DNA of 64,000 nucleotides from Druceiella hillmani (GCA_039881145.1 JAYKKI010000006.1:8688501-8752500), one strand, 5' to 3'; counted from the stretch's first letter, positions 43,800-57,403 are shown. The notes: generated by a model not told the origin, from the letters alone. A program made the numbers and translations.

Positions 43800-46700
43800 T
43801 GTAGTAGCAAACTTAGCTCAATTTGACTAAGTCGGTTTTATTTTTTAATTCGTGTGTAGATATCAACTTTACTAAGAGTAGACTGCATAATGTTGTATTC
43901 AGTTATTATATTTTAAATACAATTGAAGAACTCCATATAAAATAATTAATCATTCTACAGTTAATAAAATCACGTAAAATATTTTGTTCATTTTGAAATA
44001 TTTACAGATCTTCTGTATCAACTTTATGTTCATGTAACCATAGAAATATTATGACAATATTTCAATGATAGTAACGGTAGTTTTTAGCAATGAGCAAACC
44101 GTTATTTAGGAGTCACGCACTAGCATGAAAAAGTATTACATATATGTGCTTGACGCCACGAGCAATTTAGTATTTCACGAACTAATTTTCAACACGCAAC
44201 TACTTCTTCACCAATCTATGTTTCAACTTGTACTTACACATCGAATATTATCATATCTGTAATTTAGCTTAAGTGTTTGCGTATAAACTAAACATTAATT
44301 AAGAGGTTCACGGCACTAGACGTTTTTTGAGGGCTTACTGATTTATTTCCATCTTTAATTTTATGACAGGACGCTGCCTTGAACGTGTTATACCCATAGA
44401 TTTATTTCAAAGATACAAGAATTTGAAGTAGTTATAATTAAATTCGCTCTAACTGATACATCATGACTGAATTACTGAAGGTTTCTTCTTTAATGACGCT
44501 TACAACAGGCGATTTACATCAAATCATATAGAAGTAACCACTGTAAATAAAACTGTTGTTTTGCATTAAACTCAAGCCTAATTATTGCATTTGATTTTTC
44601 ATCCAAATTTTAATCCAGCTGTAAACGTAAATGTTTTGATAAGCAGCTGGAATTTTCTGATAAAAAAACTTGCTCGTATCCTTCACGAAATCAAGTTTCT
44701 TTTGCTATTTTTTAAAGTATCGAATGGACTGTTCGCTTTAAACGACGTTGAGTATTTTTAACATCAGATTGATTGCGATAATGCAGATAACAACATATTG
44801 CTTACATTCTCGGAATGCAGCATATTCCCTGATAGTTATTTTCAAACTTCATATCTACGGACGAACAATTAATATGAATGTTGAAAATAACTAGATTTTT
44901 ACGCCTTCGTAGGCGGCTCGAATAATTAATCAGTAGCAATCAAACTGAAACAGTATATTGAATTGCAAAACGATGTGTAATTTCCAATGTTCAGATGTAT
45001 TATTTTCTTTAATATCACTTTATTGTGATATCATGAATGAATTAAGTTTTAGTTTTATTTATATTCAACTATTCCCACTCAATTTAGTTTAAATGAATAA
45101 TTCGATAAAGTTTATGTTAAGATATGTAATAGTTTTATCTCCAAATACAGTCATGTAATCATTGAAAATGTTCTAGAATTATAATATTATTATATCTATA
45201 TCATTCTAAATGTACTATTCTGTTTAAAGTCAACAATTATTACTTGTATTGATTGACGGCTGAAAGAAAGAAAGGTCTTCTATTAAAACGTATCTTGAAG
45301 AAAGTCAAAATACCTAGATTATTTAACATATCCTTGACTAGATCAAATTTAACATTCAATTTCATCCTGTAGAATTCATACTAATTTCTTTACTTCTAGA
45401 GAATTAAAATCTATCACAAATTTAACTATATCCTGGTTATCTTGGAAGGTAATACTTTAAAGAAATTTAGTTGATTTTGACTTGTAACTTTAGAGATTTG
45501 ACTGATTCAGGACAATTTTATTGTATATAGAAGTAGTTCGTTTTAAAAATGTTGTATATATTTTCTAATACGAGACAAAGTGGAACAAAGTAGTTTCTAA
45601 TGCGTAACATTGTGGCGCCTTCCCGATAATTTAAGTGAATATTAAATACGAAATGATCACTTTTGCAGATTTAAACTTGCTATCACCGTTATTTTCAATT
45701 GTCGCTTTGCGCATCTATTATGTGAGATATTTTGAGCTTCATTAAACTTTATAATTATTATTGGATTTATTTTTTCAACTTCATTGTACTGGTGAAATAC
45801 AGAAAATAAATAATTTGGAAATGTTTATACGATCACTTACTGAAGGCGATAGATGCCAATAATAATGTTCATGGTATCGATTTATTTTGAACAGAAGTTT
45901 TTTTTATAATAACCTATTTTGAAGATCATATTAGTCCATCGATAGTTGCTAATAGAAACTCAGTTGGTAGGCTTGCAACATTAATGTTATTTTATCTTCC
46001 TTTAGACAGAAAAGTAATGACAATGTTCTCATACTGAAATTGCTTTGGACTATTTTTGGATAGATGGTAAAAAAATAAAAGAAGGAAGTATACAGTGGTG
46101 ACAAAATCATTACAGTCATATATTTAATGTCTCCAAAGGACGTATCGATTTTTAATTTACGTTAGCTATTATCTAATATTTCTTTTTAAACGATTTGAAG
46201 ATATTAATAAAGAACTCAATTTGCCAAAACAATTACTTTTATTTGTGCATTGGATGTGTCATCTAATGAGTTAGCATTGTAGCTTGAATTTAAATTATTT
46301 CTTTGGGTAAATATTTTAATGAAATGCAATAAATAATTTAAATCAGTAAAGCCCAATTAGAAATTGAAGATATTTCGGAAGCTTGTAGTTTGTCAAGTCA
46401 ATCACATGGACTACCTGTTCCAACGTTAAAGTCGAAATTTGTTTAAGCCGATATTTTCGTTCCTATCCAAGAAAAGTTCTAATTAAACGAACTTAAAAAA
46501 AACATAACTTAAGATAACGTACTGTTGATCGCGTTATTCGTGAAGTGCAGTATGGTGATGCTGACTCAATGTAATTGGCTTATCAGCTCGCGCAGGATGT
46601 GGGGAAATATTCACGCAAACGTGCAATTATTCATAAATAAAACTCACATAATCTTCGTTCTATTGCAATTAACTTTAGTAGCATAGCTTCAACTATTTTA

Positions 46701-47534
46701 ATTAGGGACAGTACCTTACACACTGTATTTAAATTGCCCATTCCATTTTGGAATCTTTAGTGCCCAATATGACAGCAAACAGTAAACATAGTCAATATAA
46801 TATTTAATTTTTAAGGATTATTAATGACGATGTTTACATCAAAACGTACACTTTAAATATTGAAATCTATAGAAAATATTATACACTTTAAGTATTAAAA
46901 TCTATAGAAATATTGAAATATATGAAAGTTTGAAATTTTTATACGGTGGAAGCTAATAAAGATAACTGGTTGTTTTTACGGTAAAACTACTGTTTGGTGC
47001 GGTGATCTTCGGAAAATAACACTATTTTTCTTATATTTTTTGAAAATAGCTTTACAAGATAGAATGAGTTTGCTACATTACATCATTTTACTTTTGTTCA
47101 AAATATGACGGATTTACCATATAAACTATTGTTTGAATTTTTTGAAAACAAATTTTTAACGGAAAAGAAGTACAATTTATACAGTTCGGTGAACATGTTA
47201 TTGAAATATAATAGCAATTAGTTGGCGTACACAATAATATAATTAATGATATTTATGGCAACTTTGCAGAAAATATTTTAACACATTTAAAATTAAATTT
47301 TTTTAGTACCAAAAAATGAATATGGTATTTTAATAAATATTTATATACTCAGTCATATGACAAAGTAAATCAGAATTTATCACAGCTATGATAAAATTAT
47401 TTATGATAATTATCATGAAATCCATAACTGGAGTCAATAAATAATCTACCAGAAATTTGCTTACTATTTTCAAAGCTTCTACATTTCATGAAGTTTATGG
47501 GCACAAAGTTTCTTCTTATTTTTCTTGGAGCGCG
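43800..47534. other. AT-rich stretch without recognised genes
   Basis: No open frame of note and no recognised repeat, apart from a short local duplication (CACTTTAA(A/G)TATT...AAATCTATAGAAA) near 46850-46915. Confidence 0.45.
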
Positions 47535-47692
47535 GTTATTATTGTTCATTGCATTTGCTGCAGCATTTAATTTCTGATCTGTTCAATTCCTCTTCACTTT
47601 CGATTTCTTTATCTTGCACTATTCCTTTAAAATAACCAAACAGAAAAAAATTAACGGTGTTGAGATCTGGGGAACTTGGTTTTGCACCGGTC
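47535..47692 (-). mobile_element. Mariner/Tc1-type transposase C-terminal relic
   Basis: The minus strand reads SSPDLNTVNFFLFGYFKG, then a glutamate-rich stretch ending in CSKCNEQ and two stops. The SPDLNPxDxFLxGYLK block contains the third catalytic residue of these transposases. Only this tail remains. Confidence 0.65.
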
Positions 47693-47946
47693 GGTTCCTT
47701 TTTGTCAGCCTCTACTTTTTATCAGCATTTAACTTTTAAGAACAAAAATTGTAGTATTGTTTATTAACTATGGATGCAAGAGCCATAGAACAATTTCATG
47801 TCACCTTTGAGGACAGAATTTCGACCTAAACAATTTATGTATTTTAAAAAATAAAATCTTCGTTTATTTTTTCGAAAAATTCAACATATTTTCTAACTTA
47901 CACATATAATTTCTCTCATTTTCACATTTGCTCCTGACGTGGCTCA

Positions 47947-48001
47947 AACAAAAAAACCTGTCACGTACGAACAGAACTCGCACTACGAGGGATCCGTACA
48001 C
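47947..48001 (-). mobile_element. Decayed lepidopteran-type retroposon tail
   Basis: The reverse complement reads GGATCCCTCGTAGTGCGAG then TTCTGTTCGTACGTGACAGG and TTTTTTT. It is the same type as the tail at 22.85 kb. Confidence 0.55.
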
Positions 48002-48324
48002 TTTTGGGCATTTATAGACATTGAATGGTACATAATATGCCTATTAAACTATAAAATTTTAATGGGACCAAAATATATTGTCAACTGTATTCTTCACATC
48101 ACTTACAAAATCAATACGTAACGTGACTTCAAAATAACAATTTTCGGATATTTTCCCTTGTGCTGTGAGCCGCTGCTTCTTGCTAAAATTCATAATTTTA
48201 CGTCTACGAGAAGTTCCCTATATATTTCGACTTATTTGCGAGTGATAAAATACGAGGCATAAATGGCCGCATTTTTAGATCTTAAATTAAAGTCTTCTTT
48301 TCTTTCTGAGAAAAAGGGTCTTGA

Positions 48325-48410
48325 CAAACAGAAAGACAGACAGAGAGACGGAGAACGAAATTACCCTACATGGGTTCCTTTTTCCTTTTAAGATAAGGAA
48401 CCCTAAAAAT
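48325..48410 (+). mobile_element. Lepidopteran-type retroposon 3' segment
   Basis: A run of AGACAGACAGAGAGACGG is followed by GGGTTCCTTTTTCCTTTTAA and GGAACCCTAAAAAT. The GGGTTCC...GGAACCC pair forms a short hairpin. This pattern is common at the ends of lepidopteran retroposons, as I recall it. Confidence 0.55.
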
Positions 48411-49039
48411 ATGAGTAGTCTTCCAATAATTTTGAGCCAAAATTAAATTTGTTTCTAACCACAAATTACTTTAACTGATTTGATGTCGCGCGTGTTAGAG
48501 CCATATGCAGGTAATTTGAATATTTGTTACAACGAAAAATAAAAACTTTCTTTTTAAGAAAAGGAAACTAATTTTGTGACTCATAGTTACTTTTATTGTT
48601 TTTTTTAGTAGTATTTAAGAGTTTCCATGAAAAATAAATGCTAACAAAGAGTAATAACTTCATAAAGGGTGCCTCCTGTGGTTAAGTGTAAATATGTTTT
48701 ATAGTTAAAACAGGAAGATTTTCATTATCATAATTTTTGCATTACATATGCTAATTTTTCAGATGGTTTTTCTGTTCTGAGTGGTATATGCTTTAGCCCA
48801 GACAGTAAAATTTGGGTAACGAAAATTACAAAATCCTAAAAAGTACGACAATAATGTTTTTCTTTTTTAAGGAACCTTATAAATTGTTGTTAAATGCTGT
48901 AATTAATTCACAATGCATCTTACTCTGCTACACTCTGGTCAAAAAAAAATTAATATTTAAAATTAATTTATAGTTGTGACACCCAAAATATAGACAATGG
49001 TTTTCTTCTTAAAATTATAACTTCTTAAATTTCTTCTTA

Positions 49040-49680
49040 AACTTCGTAAGGCTCTTTCCTTCTTTTTTAACCCCTTCAGACTCATGGTGTAATTTTTGTC
49101 CTAAATGTTGTTCATTATCGTTAGTAGCCTCATAGACCGCCTCCTTCAAAAACCTCCTCGAAAAAAGCCAATGGATTCAGGTCTGGTGAACGTGATGGTC
49201 ATGCAATTGTACCGCCACATCATATCCATCGATTTGGGAAAGTTGCATTTAAGCATTTTGTTACCACGTAAAGTGGGCCAGTGCATCGTGCTGTAGCCAC
49301 ATGTCGTTACGTACATATTGTGGTATTTCATTCAACAGATTTCCAAGTTCGTCTCTGGAAAACCGTAGGTAACGAACTTCATTATACCTCAGAGGGAGTT
49401 CAAACGGACCGACTATTTTGCCATCCGGGATTCCAGCCCACAAATTGACTGCGATTTGATGTCGAAATCTATCTTGTCTTATTATGCGGGGATCCTTGAC
49501 GACCCATTGATATAAATTTTATGTAAATACTCTCATTCTTTTAAAACATTTTTCATCGTTCCATAAAATTGAAATAAAAAAAGCTGACCTGAGTCGACGC
49601 AGCATCTCCCGACAGAAATCTATTCGTCGTTAATAGTCAGCAGCTAGCAGTACTTGCACTCGTTGTACCTGGTGCGGGTA
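49040..49680 (-). mobile_element. Tc1/mariner-superfamily transposase relic (copy 1)
   Basis: On the minus strand, with a few frame changes, the order is: the first catalytic region (xNDEKCFKRM) near 49550, VNLWAGIPDGKIVGPFELP near 49450-49390, YLRFSRDELGNLLNEIPQYV near 49370-49310, then MWLQHDALAHF near 49295-49265 with the second Asp. LNPLxFF then FLKEAVYEATNDNEQHLGQK follows near 49170-49090. A 60-codon frame remains open in the middle. Frameshifts elsewhere make it inactive. It is closely related to the relic at 51.5-51.9 kb. Confidence 0.8.
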
Positions 49681-49784
49681 CAAATTATTTTTTTCTTAAA
49701 ATGCGATGTAAAATTTTAAAAATCATATCCAAGCTAATAAAATATATCGTTTCGTATGTGTAATAACCCCCTCTTTCACCAACA

Positions 49785-49909
<125 letters not shown>

Positions 49910-50647
49910 AAATTAATATAATATAATACAAATATCCTGTTTGATATTTGTATTTTGCAACGCCTCGTTATGATTTTATTAAATTTTTTTATATTTGCAC
50001 ATACTATCTATAAAATAACCTTATGCCCCTTGACTTTTATATGTTTGCTAATAATTAGATAAAATAATACAGTATATTGTTAGAAATAAGTGTTTGTTAA
50101 GAAGAAATTCGATTCGAAATTTCCTAATTTAAATTATTTGGCTTTAATTCTTACGGACCAGCGATATAGCACTTGATAATTTTCAGGTGGAATTTATTTT
50201 TATTATTTTTGAAATTATTGTCTGAATACACGGTCTACATAGAGGACATCGAGTAAATGACGCGAAAGTATTTACAGTTTGACCGTGAGCCACTTGTTGA
50301 TACGAATTATATTCTTGCTTTTTTACAACAAAATCCTCTTATATTTCTTCTTAATCAAGTGTCATATCTTTCGAATTATTTTCAATTTAAATTTAATATT
50401 TTACTTTAAATTACAGTCGGCTTACTTGTTTCACTATATCAGATTACGAAAAACATTTATTCATATTAATTGTATAAATGTTTGATAAGTTCTCAAGGGA
50501 ACTTCTAATAGGAGATACACTAGAGTATATTACATTATATATTATGTACTTTTTATCCTTATTATTACGTTATGTATTTTATATCATTTAAGTGAGGCAT
50601 TAAGATACCCTTATATGGATGTGTTTAAAATAATATTCCATATAAAT

Positions 50648-50806
50648 TTATTTATGTGTAAAGCTGTAAAACTGAGCAAGTACTATATTGTATGTTGCAA
50701 TAAGAGCAATAAAACTGAAAATGAATTTGAAGTCCAGAACGAAAGTGCCGCAAACTGTAAATTGCATAGGGGTTTGCAGAAGCAAGTTTATTTTATTCAA
50801 TAGCAT
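50648..50806 (-). pseudogene. Gustatory receptor last exon, truncated by a (TA)n tract
   Basis: Fifty-two sense codons and a stop are fully open on the minus strand. From LLNKINLLLQTPMQFTVCG they align without gaps to LLKQMNQLLQLPAQFTICG of the intact Gr, and end TYNIVLAQF, then YSFTHK. About five codons and the splice acceptor that should come before are missing; a (TA)n tract takes their place. No exons 1-3 were found upstream on the minus strand; a mariner relic lies there instead. The exon looks recently orphaned, because it has no internal lesion. Confidence 0.85.
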
Positions 50807-50817
50807 ATATATATACA

Positions 50818-50878
<61 letters not shown>
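50805..50878. repeat. (TA)n microsatellite abutting the Gr exon fragment
   Basis: TA run that begins exactly where Gr homology stops. Confidence 0.95.
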
Positions 50879-50879
<1 letters not shown>

Positions 50880-51464
50880 ACACCTTTACTTCTTACATAC
50901 ATACAGGTTGTCCCATAAGGAGTGGAACAACGAAATATTGGTGATAGAGGGACGAAACAATAAAATTTATTATCCTAGGTCTAATAGTTTTATAGACATG
51001 ATTTTTAAAATTTTTGTTGTTGCGCATGAAAATTTTGTTTTATTAGATTTTATTATTATTTATGCGTTTTTATTGTTCAACATCTTTAAGAAAACATTCG
51101 TCTTGCTAATTAAAATGTTATTCATTCGTTATTATTGGCAACAAATAAAATTAAACGGTAAAACATGTGCATTTTTTAAATTACAAAACATGAAAAGTGA
51201 TTTTTGAACAATGCTAGTGTAAATCAAATGTAAGGCAACCTTATGAACCTTTATTTCAAAAATATCTACAATCCACACAGATTCCAAAAAGTAGTCCAAA
51301 AAGTATAATTTTCTGGTACTAAGCCACTTCATCGTATTTTTTTTTATTCCTAACCCTATACCATTGATAATTTGCATTTATTATGTTTTTTTTATTACAA
51401 AATGCCTCTCCCTAGCTCTTATGGATTTTATTGTATGGTATGATATTATTATCCCTTAAACTTC

Positions 51465-51895
51465 ATTAGGCCCTTTCGTTGGTTCTTACCACTGCAGACA
51501 ATTGGTGTAATTTTTGTCTTAATTGTTGTTCATTATCATTAGTATTCTAATAGACTGCCTTCTTGAAATATCCCTATAGAAAATGGTCCAATGGGTTGAG
51601 GTCTGACAAATGCGGTCTGACAAGCTCATCTTTTAAAAACCGTAGATAACGAACTCCATTAAACCTCTCTCGTGGTTGAAATGAAATTATAATTTTGCCA
51701 TCCAGGATTCCAGCCCACTAATTGAAACGAATTGATGTTGAAATCTATCTTATCTTACTATGCGTGAATTCTTGACAGTACGGATGTAAATTGTGCGCAT
51801 TAAATACTCCCATTCTTTTAAAACATGATTCATCGCTTCATAAGATTGAATTAAGAAAAGTAGATCTCACCTGCGTCGACGCAGCACCTCCGCAC
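51465..51895 (-). mobile_element. Tc1/mariner-superfamily transposase relic (copy 2)
   Basis: The minus strand reads SDESCFKRMGVFNAHNLH near 51840-51790 (first catalytic Asp), WAGILDGKIIISFQPRERFN near 51720-51660, YLRFLKDELV near 51650-51620, LNPLDHF then YFKKAVY near 51605-51560, and TNDNEQQLRQKLHQ near 51550-51500. The centre, including the second catalytic region, is deleted relative to copy 1. A sequence like CAGGTTGTCCCATAAGGAG at 50905, typical of mariner ends, may mark one terminus, but I cannot find its partner. Confidence 0.75.
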
Positions 51896-52529
51896 ATATA
51901 TTATAAAAATTGGGCACTCGTACCACGAACGCTTATTTTTACATTTTTATTTACTCTTTCTCATCTCTCAGAATTATATAATAGTTACGGTGGGCTCTAC
52001 TGTTGCATCCACATTATTCGTCCTATACTGCGCCATCTGATTACCTCTGCTTTAGAAGGAATTTTATCTCTCATCGTTTGTCAATTTCCTTTACCACAAC
52101 ATACATATGATAAAGGTTTGGCTAGATATGGAAGATACACCGAAGTACTAAAATTAAAACCTAATTCATTCTAAAAATCATTGTCAAACTGTGGTGCCTT
52201 TGACATATTAGTCATTTAGTTAATTATGTTATCTTTACACCTCCTTAAATATTTTTTATTTATATTTTTATGATGATAAGTGTATTTAGTAAAGGAATAT
52301 AATAAAATTTTCAGGAACGGTATTGCGCTAAAAATTATTGCATATAGAAAAATAATCGTTATGTTTTTAATCTCAGTGGCGGTTACTTAAGGAGTAAATA
52401 CAGTTTTTCTCAATATTTTCATTTACTTTAAATGGTTTTTTAAATATTTTTTATGAATTTAACTCTTCTAAGTGAATTATTTCTTTTTTTATAACTGTCG
52501 AAGTAGATATGACACAATCAATCATTCAC

Positions 52530-53191
52530 GACATAATTCGTTAACATTTTTGCGTTATTTAAAATTAAACCATTTTGTGCGCGAAAAACATTACACCAAA
52601 ATTTCCATGCAAAAATGCATATCATGACTTTTATAGTTAACTTGACAAGTTCACACGCCAATGACGGATTTTTAACATACTTTCTCTATTATCACAACAA
52701 TGTAATGAGTGGCATGCGATAATTAAACCAAAACATATAGTTTTTAAACTTGGACCTCTACATAACAAATGTGTCGTGCGATCATGATGCCACTCGTGAC
52801 CAAACCTATAGATTAATATGTAAAACATAGTATTATCAAAGAAAAAATCTCAACAAATTTCAAAACCTAACGTTTAAGACGTTAATATCAGAAAACCATA
52901 TTGATAATCATCTAAAAACAATTTAAAATACTTTAATGGAAAGGAAGTATGCCTTAAATTTAAAATAATAATATACCATTTGAAAATGTTTCAACGCTTG
53001 ATATTCTCAAGTGTTGGGTAAAAATATCTCAGACGTACAATGAAATATTTAACAGCATGCAACGGGGTAAAAGCCTCGAACTCCTCATGCTTAAAAATCA
53101 CGATGTGCAATGAAATGTTATTCACCATGTTCTAAAGCACACTGAATGAGTTTTTTTAGGAGAAACACAGCAATTGTATATCTTTTCACAG
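52530..53191 (+). repeat. Gr intron-2-derived sequence upstream of the exon 3 relic
   Basis: It aligns in order with 13490-14193 in intron 2 of the intact Gr, for example TGAGTGGCATGCGATAATTA near 52707 against TAAGTAGCATGCGATATTAA. It ends in TTTTCACAG, a usable acceptor, immediately before the exon 3 relic. Confidence 0.65.
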
Positions 53192-53557
53192 GACACACTG
53201 AACGAAGCATTCATAATTTTATTTTTATTATGGTGTTTCCATATAACGGTTATGTTCGTCATATGCTTCTACGCCGATAGTATTTAAACTGAAAGAATTC
53301 AGATCATAATGACCACAAACAAACTTTTAGCCACGTTTTATTTTGGTAAGTATTGTTTGATAGGAGTTTTATACGCGACTATTTAATTTGTTGAGTACAC
53401 ATTTTTTATATTTATGGTAATTCTTAAAGTATTTTCATCTACCGTATTTCTGGACCTCAATCTTTGCTTCTTGGACCTCAAATTCATTGCCAGTTTAATC
53501 GCTCTCACTGCTACTTACACTACAGTTCTCGCTCAGTTTTATCATTTACACAAATAA
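53192..53557 (+). pseudogene. Gustatory receptor exons 3 and 4, degenerate
   Basis: Exon 3 (53192-53345) has the same 154-nt length as in the intact gene, an acceptor (CACAG) and a donor (GTAAGT). It reads DTLNEAFIILFLLWCFHIT, and TTNKLLATFYF at the end. Codon 32 (53285-53287) is TAA where the intact gene has CAA (Gln). Only 104 bp later, 53450-53557 is open and reads LDLNLCFLDLKFIASLIAL, then TYTTVLAQF, YHLHK and a stop. The 5' part of exon 4, its acceptor and nearly all of intron 3 (1.9 kb in the intact gene) are gone. TGGACCTCAA is present twice in the exon 4 piece. No exons 1-2 were found. Dead. Confidence 0.88.
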
Positions 53558-54694
53558 CATGTATATTATTCTAGGTATATATAACTGAAGGAATCCTAAA
53601 GCAATATATTAAAATAAAATTAAAAGAACAAAACATATAGTACTTGAAAACTTGACTTGACTTAAAAAAAATGTAAGATAATTTCTTTGTGTTTTTAAAT
53701 TGCTATCAAACGACACCGAGGCTTGATTAATACTCTGTTGTAAGATATTACAATAAATATACGTAAAGGGTTACGGTCAAATAATCTACAACTTCAGTGT
53801 CATTTATTCTGTGCAGTTTATATTAAGACACTGATTTCAAAATTATTAAACGGAAATGCAAACTACAGTAAAAACAATAATGTCTCCTTTACCGGATATT
53901 GAAAACTTCATTTTGGACTATAAATTACCAAATGATATTTCAGTAATAAGAGAGCGTTAAAGCTAAATAATTTTAAATAAAAAAAAAATTGCAAATTAAA
54001 TTATGTAAAACTTGCAAATTTTCCTGCCTTTTCACAAATGTTAGTTTTCAGGAATTCATTTTAAAAACTTTAGTATGAATATTATATGGAACTTTATATG
54101 AAACAAGTCGGTGTTAAGAATAAAAATATTGGCATGTTAGAAAATAACATGTTCCAAAGGAACACCGCATCGAGAGGTGATAAAAAAGTATCGAACGAAA
54201 TTGTACCCTATTGCTGTAAAACCAAATACGCTCCCCATCACTGGCACAGTGCGGGTGAAACATACATCCACATGTACAACCCTGTAGATACACCGAAATT
54301 TTACACTTAAGTGTATAGATGCTTTGTTCATGAATTACCCAAACTTTAAATTTCTTATTTTCATTACAATGTAATACTGATTTCATAATTTAATTTACAT
54401 CAGTTTATGCCAAATAAGTCCAAATTTAAAATGGTGTTTGCGTGTTATCGAAATTCAAAACGCAATTTTTTAAATTACCAGTATCTACAAGTTCGTAGTA
54501 ATTCGTATTAAGTACGAAACTTTATGAAATAACGATTAAACACTTGTTCAATAGTTACTTCGTGCGGTTATTTAATGAAAATGCCGCGTTTAGCTTTTTT
54601 CATTCGTTTAACTTCTTAAACGATTTTACATCTCAAAATAAACATTGTTCTTATTTTTTACAAACAATTAACACCAGAATGAACGAATATCCCA
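53558..54694. other. AT-rich stretch downstream of the Gr relic
   Basis: A frame at 54086-54310 is of mixed composition, but I recognise no family. Confidence 0.4.
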
Positions 54695-54876
54695 TTTTTT
54701 GTTGTTGTTGTTGTTGTCGTGTCCATATAAGATGAAGAATATCTCATATGGAAAAATGATTGCCAGAGCCTCGAAAGGTTGGACTTCTTCCAGTCCCGCT
54801 TCGATGAGCAGCCCGGAATCGAACCCGACTCCTCGCTGTGTGCGGTCATGCGCTCTGCTCAACACACCACCCAGAC
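54695..54876 (-). mobile_element. tRNA-derived SINE
   Basis: On the minus strand the head begins GTCTGGGTGGTGTGTTGAGC and carries a perfect tRNA B-box, GGTTCGATTCC (54825-54815), at the expected distance. A unique body (GGGCTGCTCATCGAAGCGGG...) follows, then a 3' tail of CAA triplets (ACGACAACAACAAC, about 54720-54701). It is GC-richer than its surroundings. The head does not fold as a complete tRNA with a clear anticodon stem, so it is not a tRNA gene. Confidence 0.7.
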
Positions 54877-56555
54877 ATTTTTTTCTTTTTGCTGTTATCA
54901 TTCCTTTTTTTATGGCCATATATATATCCCTTATTTTAGGGCCATTTATATTATGTACGAATCTGCTTCAATTTGTTAAATTATTTCTTCAATTGTCTGA
55001 GGGTGATTAATCTTGTGGAAATAAGATATAGATTGCGGTATGTGAACAAATATACAAATAAAAGCACTACTAAAGATTATGAACAAGTCATGAAAGAAGA
55101 TTACAAGCATGCCAGAACCGAACTACGAGAAATAGTTTGGCTACATAAAACTAACATAAATTATTAAAGTTTGTTGGTCAGTCAAGTAACACATTATTAA
55201 ATTAATTTTCATCGATGAGTAAATGCGAAGTGAAAATGAAAACGAATCATGAATTTTTCTTTCTGCTTTTGAATATTTTAAATATTAGTTTCATAAATAT
55301 TGCATGTATTGTTTAAAGCGAAAACATTTCCAACTGTCTACACCGAGTACTCGTATAAAGGAGAGAACGTTCTTTGCTTTACATGTCCTTTATTCTGCTC
55401 TAGTTATTTCCGTTGCGCAACTATAGCGCTTCGTATAGAAAATTCATTACTTTCGAGAACACACTGATTACACTGCTCTATTCACTAAAAAATTAAAAAG
55501 GGGAAAGGAAATGCTAACGAACAATTATGAAAAAGCGTAACGTGTTTGCTTTGAGGCAGATTTTCATTTTACAAATGCTTTGTGTACTCAACAGCTCATA
55601 TATCACTCACTTTGTTCTTAGACTTGTATATATTATGTCTGTCTAAGTATGTTTTCGTATGTTTGGCTATAAATTTTAACAGTCAATCTTTGACAAGGTT
55701 TGAAGATATTTTACGATTTATCGTTTTTTCTAATCTTAATTTTTAAATACATGAGCTTCCACTTGTCAATATTTATATTTATGATAATGATCACATGGTA
55801 AAACACGTCTATTATATTATTATATTAAAAACACTGCAGCACTTTAATTTGTGACAATGATCACATTGTGAAATACGACTATTATATCTCTAAAAAAATG
55901 ATGACGTCCTGAAGTTGAACATTAAATTGATCACAAGCTACCAGTAAAGTGGACGTGTTCACTATCTTTGTGAAGTATCGCAATTCGACTAGTTGCAAAC
56001 AATGTGAAACGAATTACTTGCTTTTGAAAGACGACAGTAGAATATATTTAGCTTTAGCCTGCAAGTGTTGAATTATAATGACAGCGCTCTTTAAGGATTA
56101 TTGATCGACGTGTAATTCATTGTAGGGTACGGTAAGTGACTTACAGATTAAACATGTGAATAAATGTTCAAAGGCGTTGTGATATTTATAAAATATTGAT
56201 TTAATTCTGAGCATGTTTTATGTTCATTCTGAGCAAATTAGAAACAAACTTTTATTTGGCCGCAATAATGTGTCATTATATATGTTTTTCTAAAATTGCA
56301 GAAAAAACATGTATATAAATATACAAAGGCAAAAACATATATATAAATATATACATGCACATGTATGTAAATATATAATGGCATTTGTGCAACACTAAAA
56401 TGTAATATATTTTATTTTAAAAATGTTTTATCTCTAACATTATTTTTATTAAAACTGTTAGCAATCTAAGAGTAGACCAAGTTATTAATGGATAGTTGAC
56501 AATATCTAGAAGTGTAAAATTGATGGTGCCTAAAACAGCATGCATAACCAAGGAA

Positions 56556-56559
<4 letters not shown>
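54877..56559. other. AT-rich stretch without recognised genes
   Basis: A frame at 54973-55167 is lysine/tyrosine-rich and unrecognised. Near 55785-55885 a short direct duplication (AATGATCACAT...AAA(C/T)ACG(T/A)CTATTATAT) occurs. Confidence 0.4.

Positions 56560-56602
<43 letters not shown>
56560..56602. repeat. (TA)n microsatellite
   Basis: Pure TA run. Confidence 0.95.
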
Positions 56603-56605
<3 letters not shown>

Positions 56606-57342
56606 GTAAACCAATGAGATCTAGTTTTAAAATGTTGTCCGAATATTTGTGTTAGAACAGTAAGATAAAGAGTTAACAATAACTCGTACTCTAATTTAAG
56701 AACCAAGTCTTGTCAGTAGCGTTTTAGATTGCGACTGAATTCTTCTTAACGTGGATTTACTGTTATAACTATTTTTATTGTTGGAATATTAATAAAATAA
56801 TAAATTTAATAATTCAGAAAATAGTATTTCTTTTATTTCGATAAATACACTTGCTGTGCGAAAGCTTTGACTTTAGAGATTTATAGCAAAACATGGATCT
56901 AATTTATAAACCTTGCTAAAGTTTTTCGTAAAATTTAAATACCATAGAAAGCTTTATAAATATTATATTAAATTATTCTTAAATTGAGTTTTGGACAAAT
57001 TTAAAGTATTATTAAATGCATATTTAAAATCACTTTTAACACGTATTGACTTAATTTAAGTTGAAAAACCTAAATATATTTTTATGATTAAGTCACAAGT
57101 TAACTCAAGTTCATAGCACTTAACCTTAGAAAAGTTCTGAAATTATTTATGAATTTAGTAGAGCAGAACGGACTCAATACTATTTTAGATTTTGTTTATT
57201 TTGTTTTAGTATTTTACGTTCAACGAAATACGAGTATATGTTAAAATTTTTCTGTTTTCTCTTTCGTCACATTTTTTTCACCATGAGTGATGATTAGCAC
57301 CTTAATTTCGCTTAACGTATTTAATTATTTTATTGTATAATC

Positions 57343-57403
<61 letters not shown>

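Noticed and set aside
51791..52174. 127-codon + strand open frame
   Set aside because: Its first third is antisense to a mariner relic, and the rest has no recognisable motif or splice support.
54770..54876. tRNA gene on the minus strand
   Set aside because: The B-box is perfect, but the head lacks a full cloverleaf and is fused to a body with a CAA-repeat tail, so it is a SINE.
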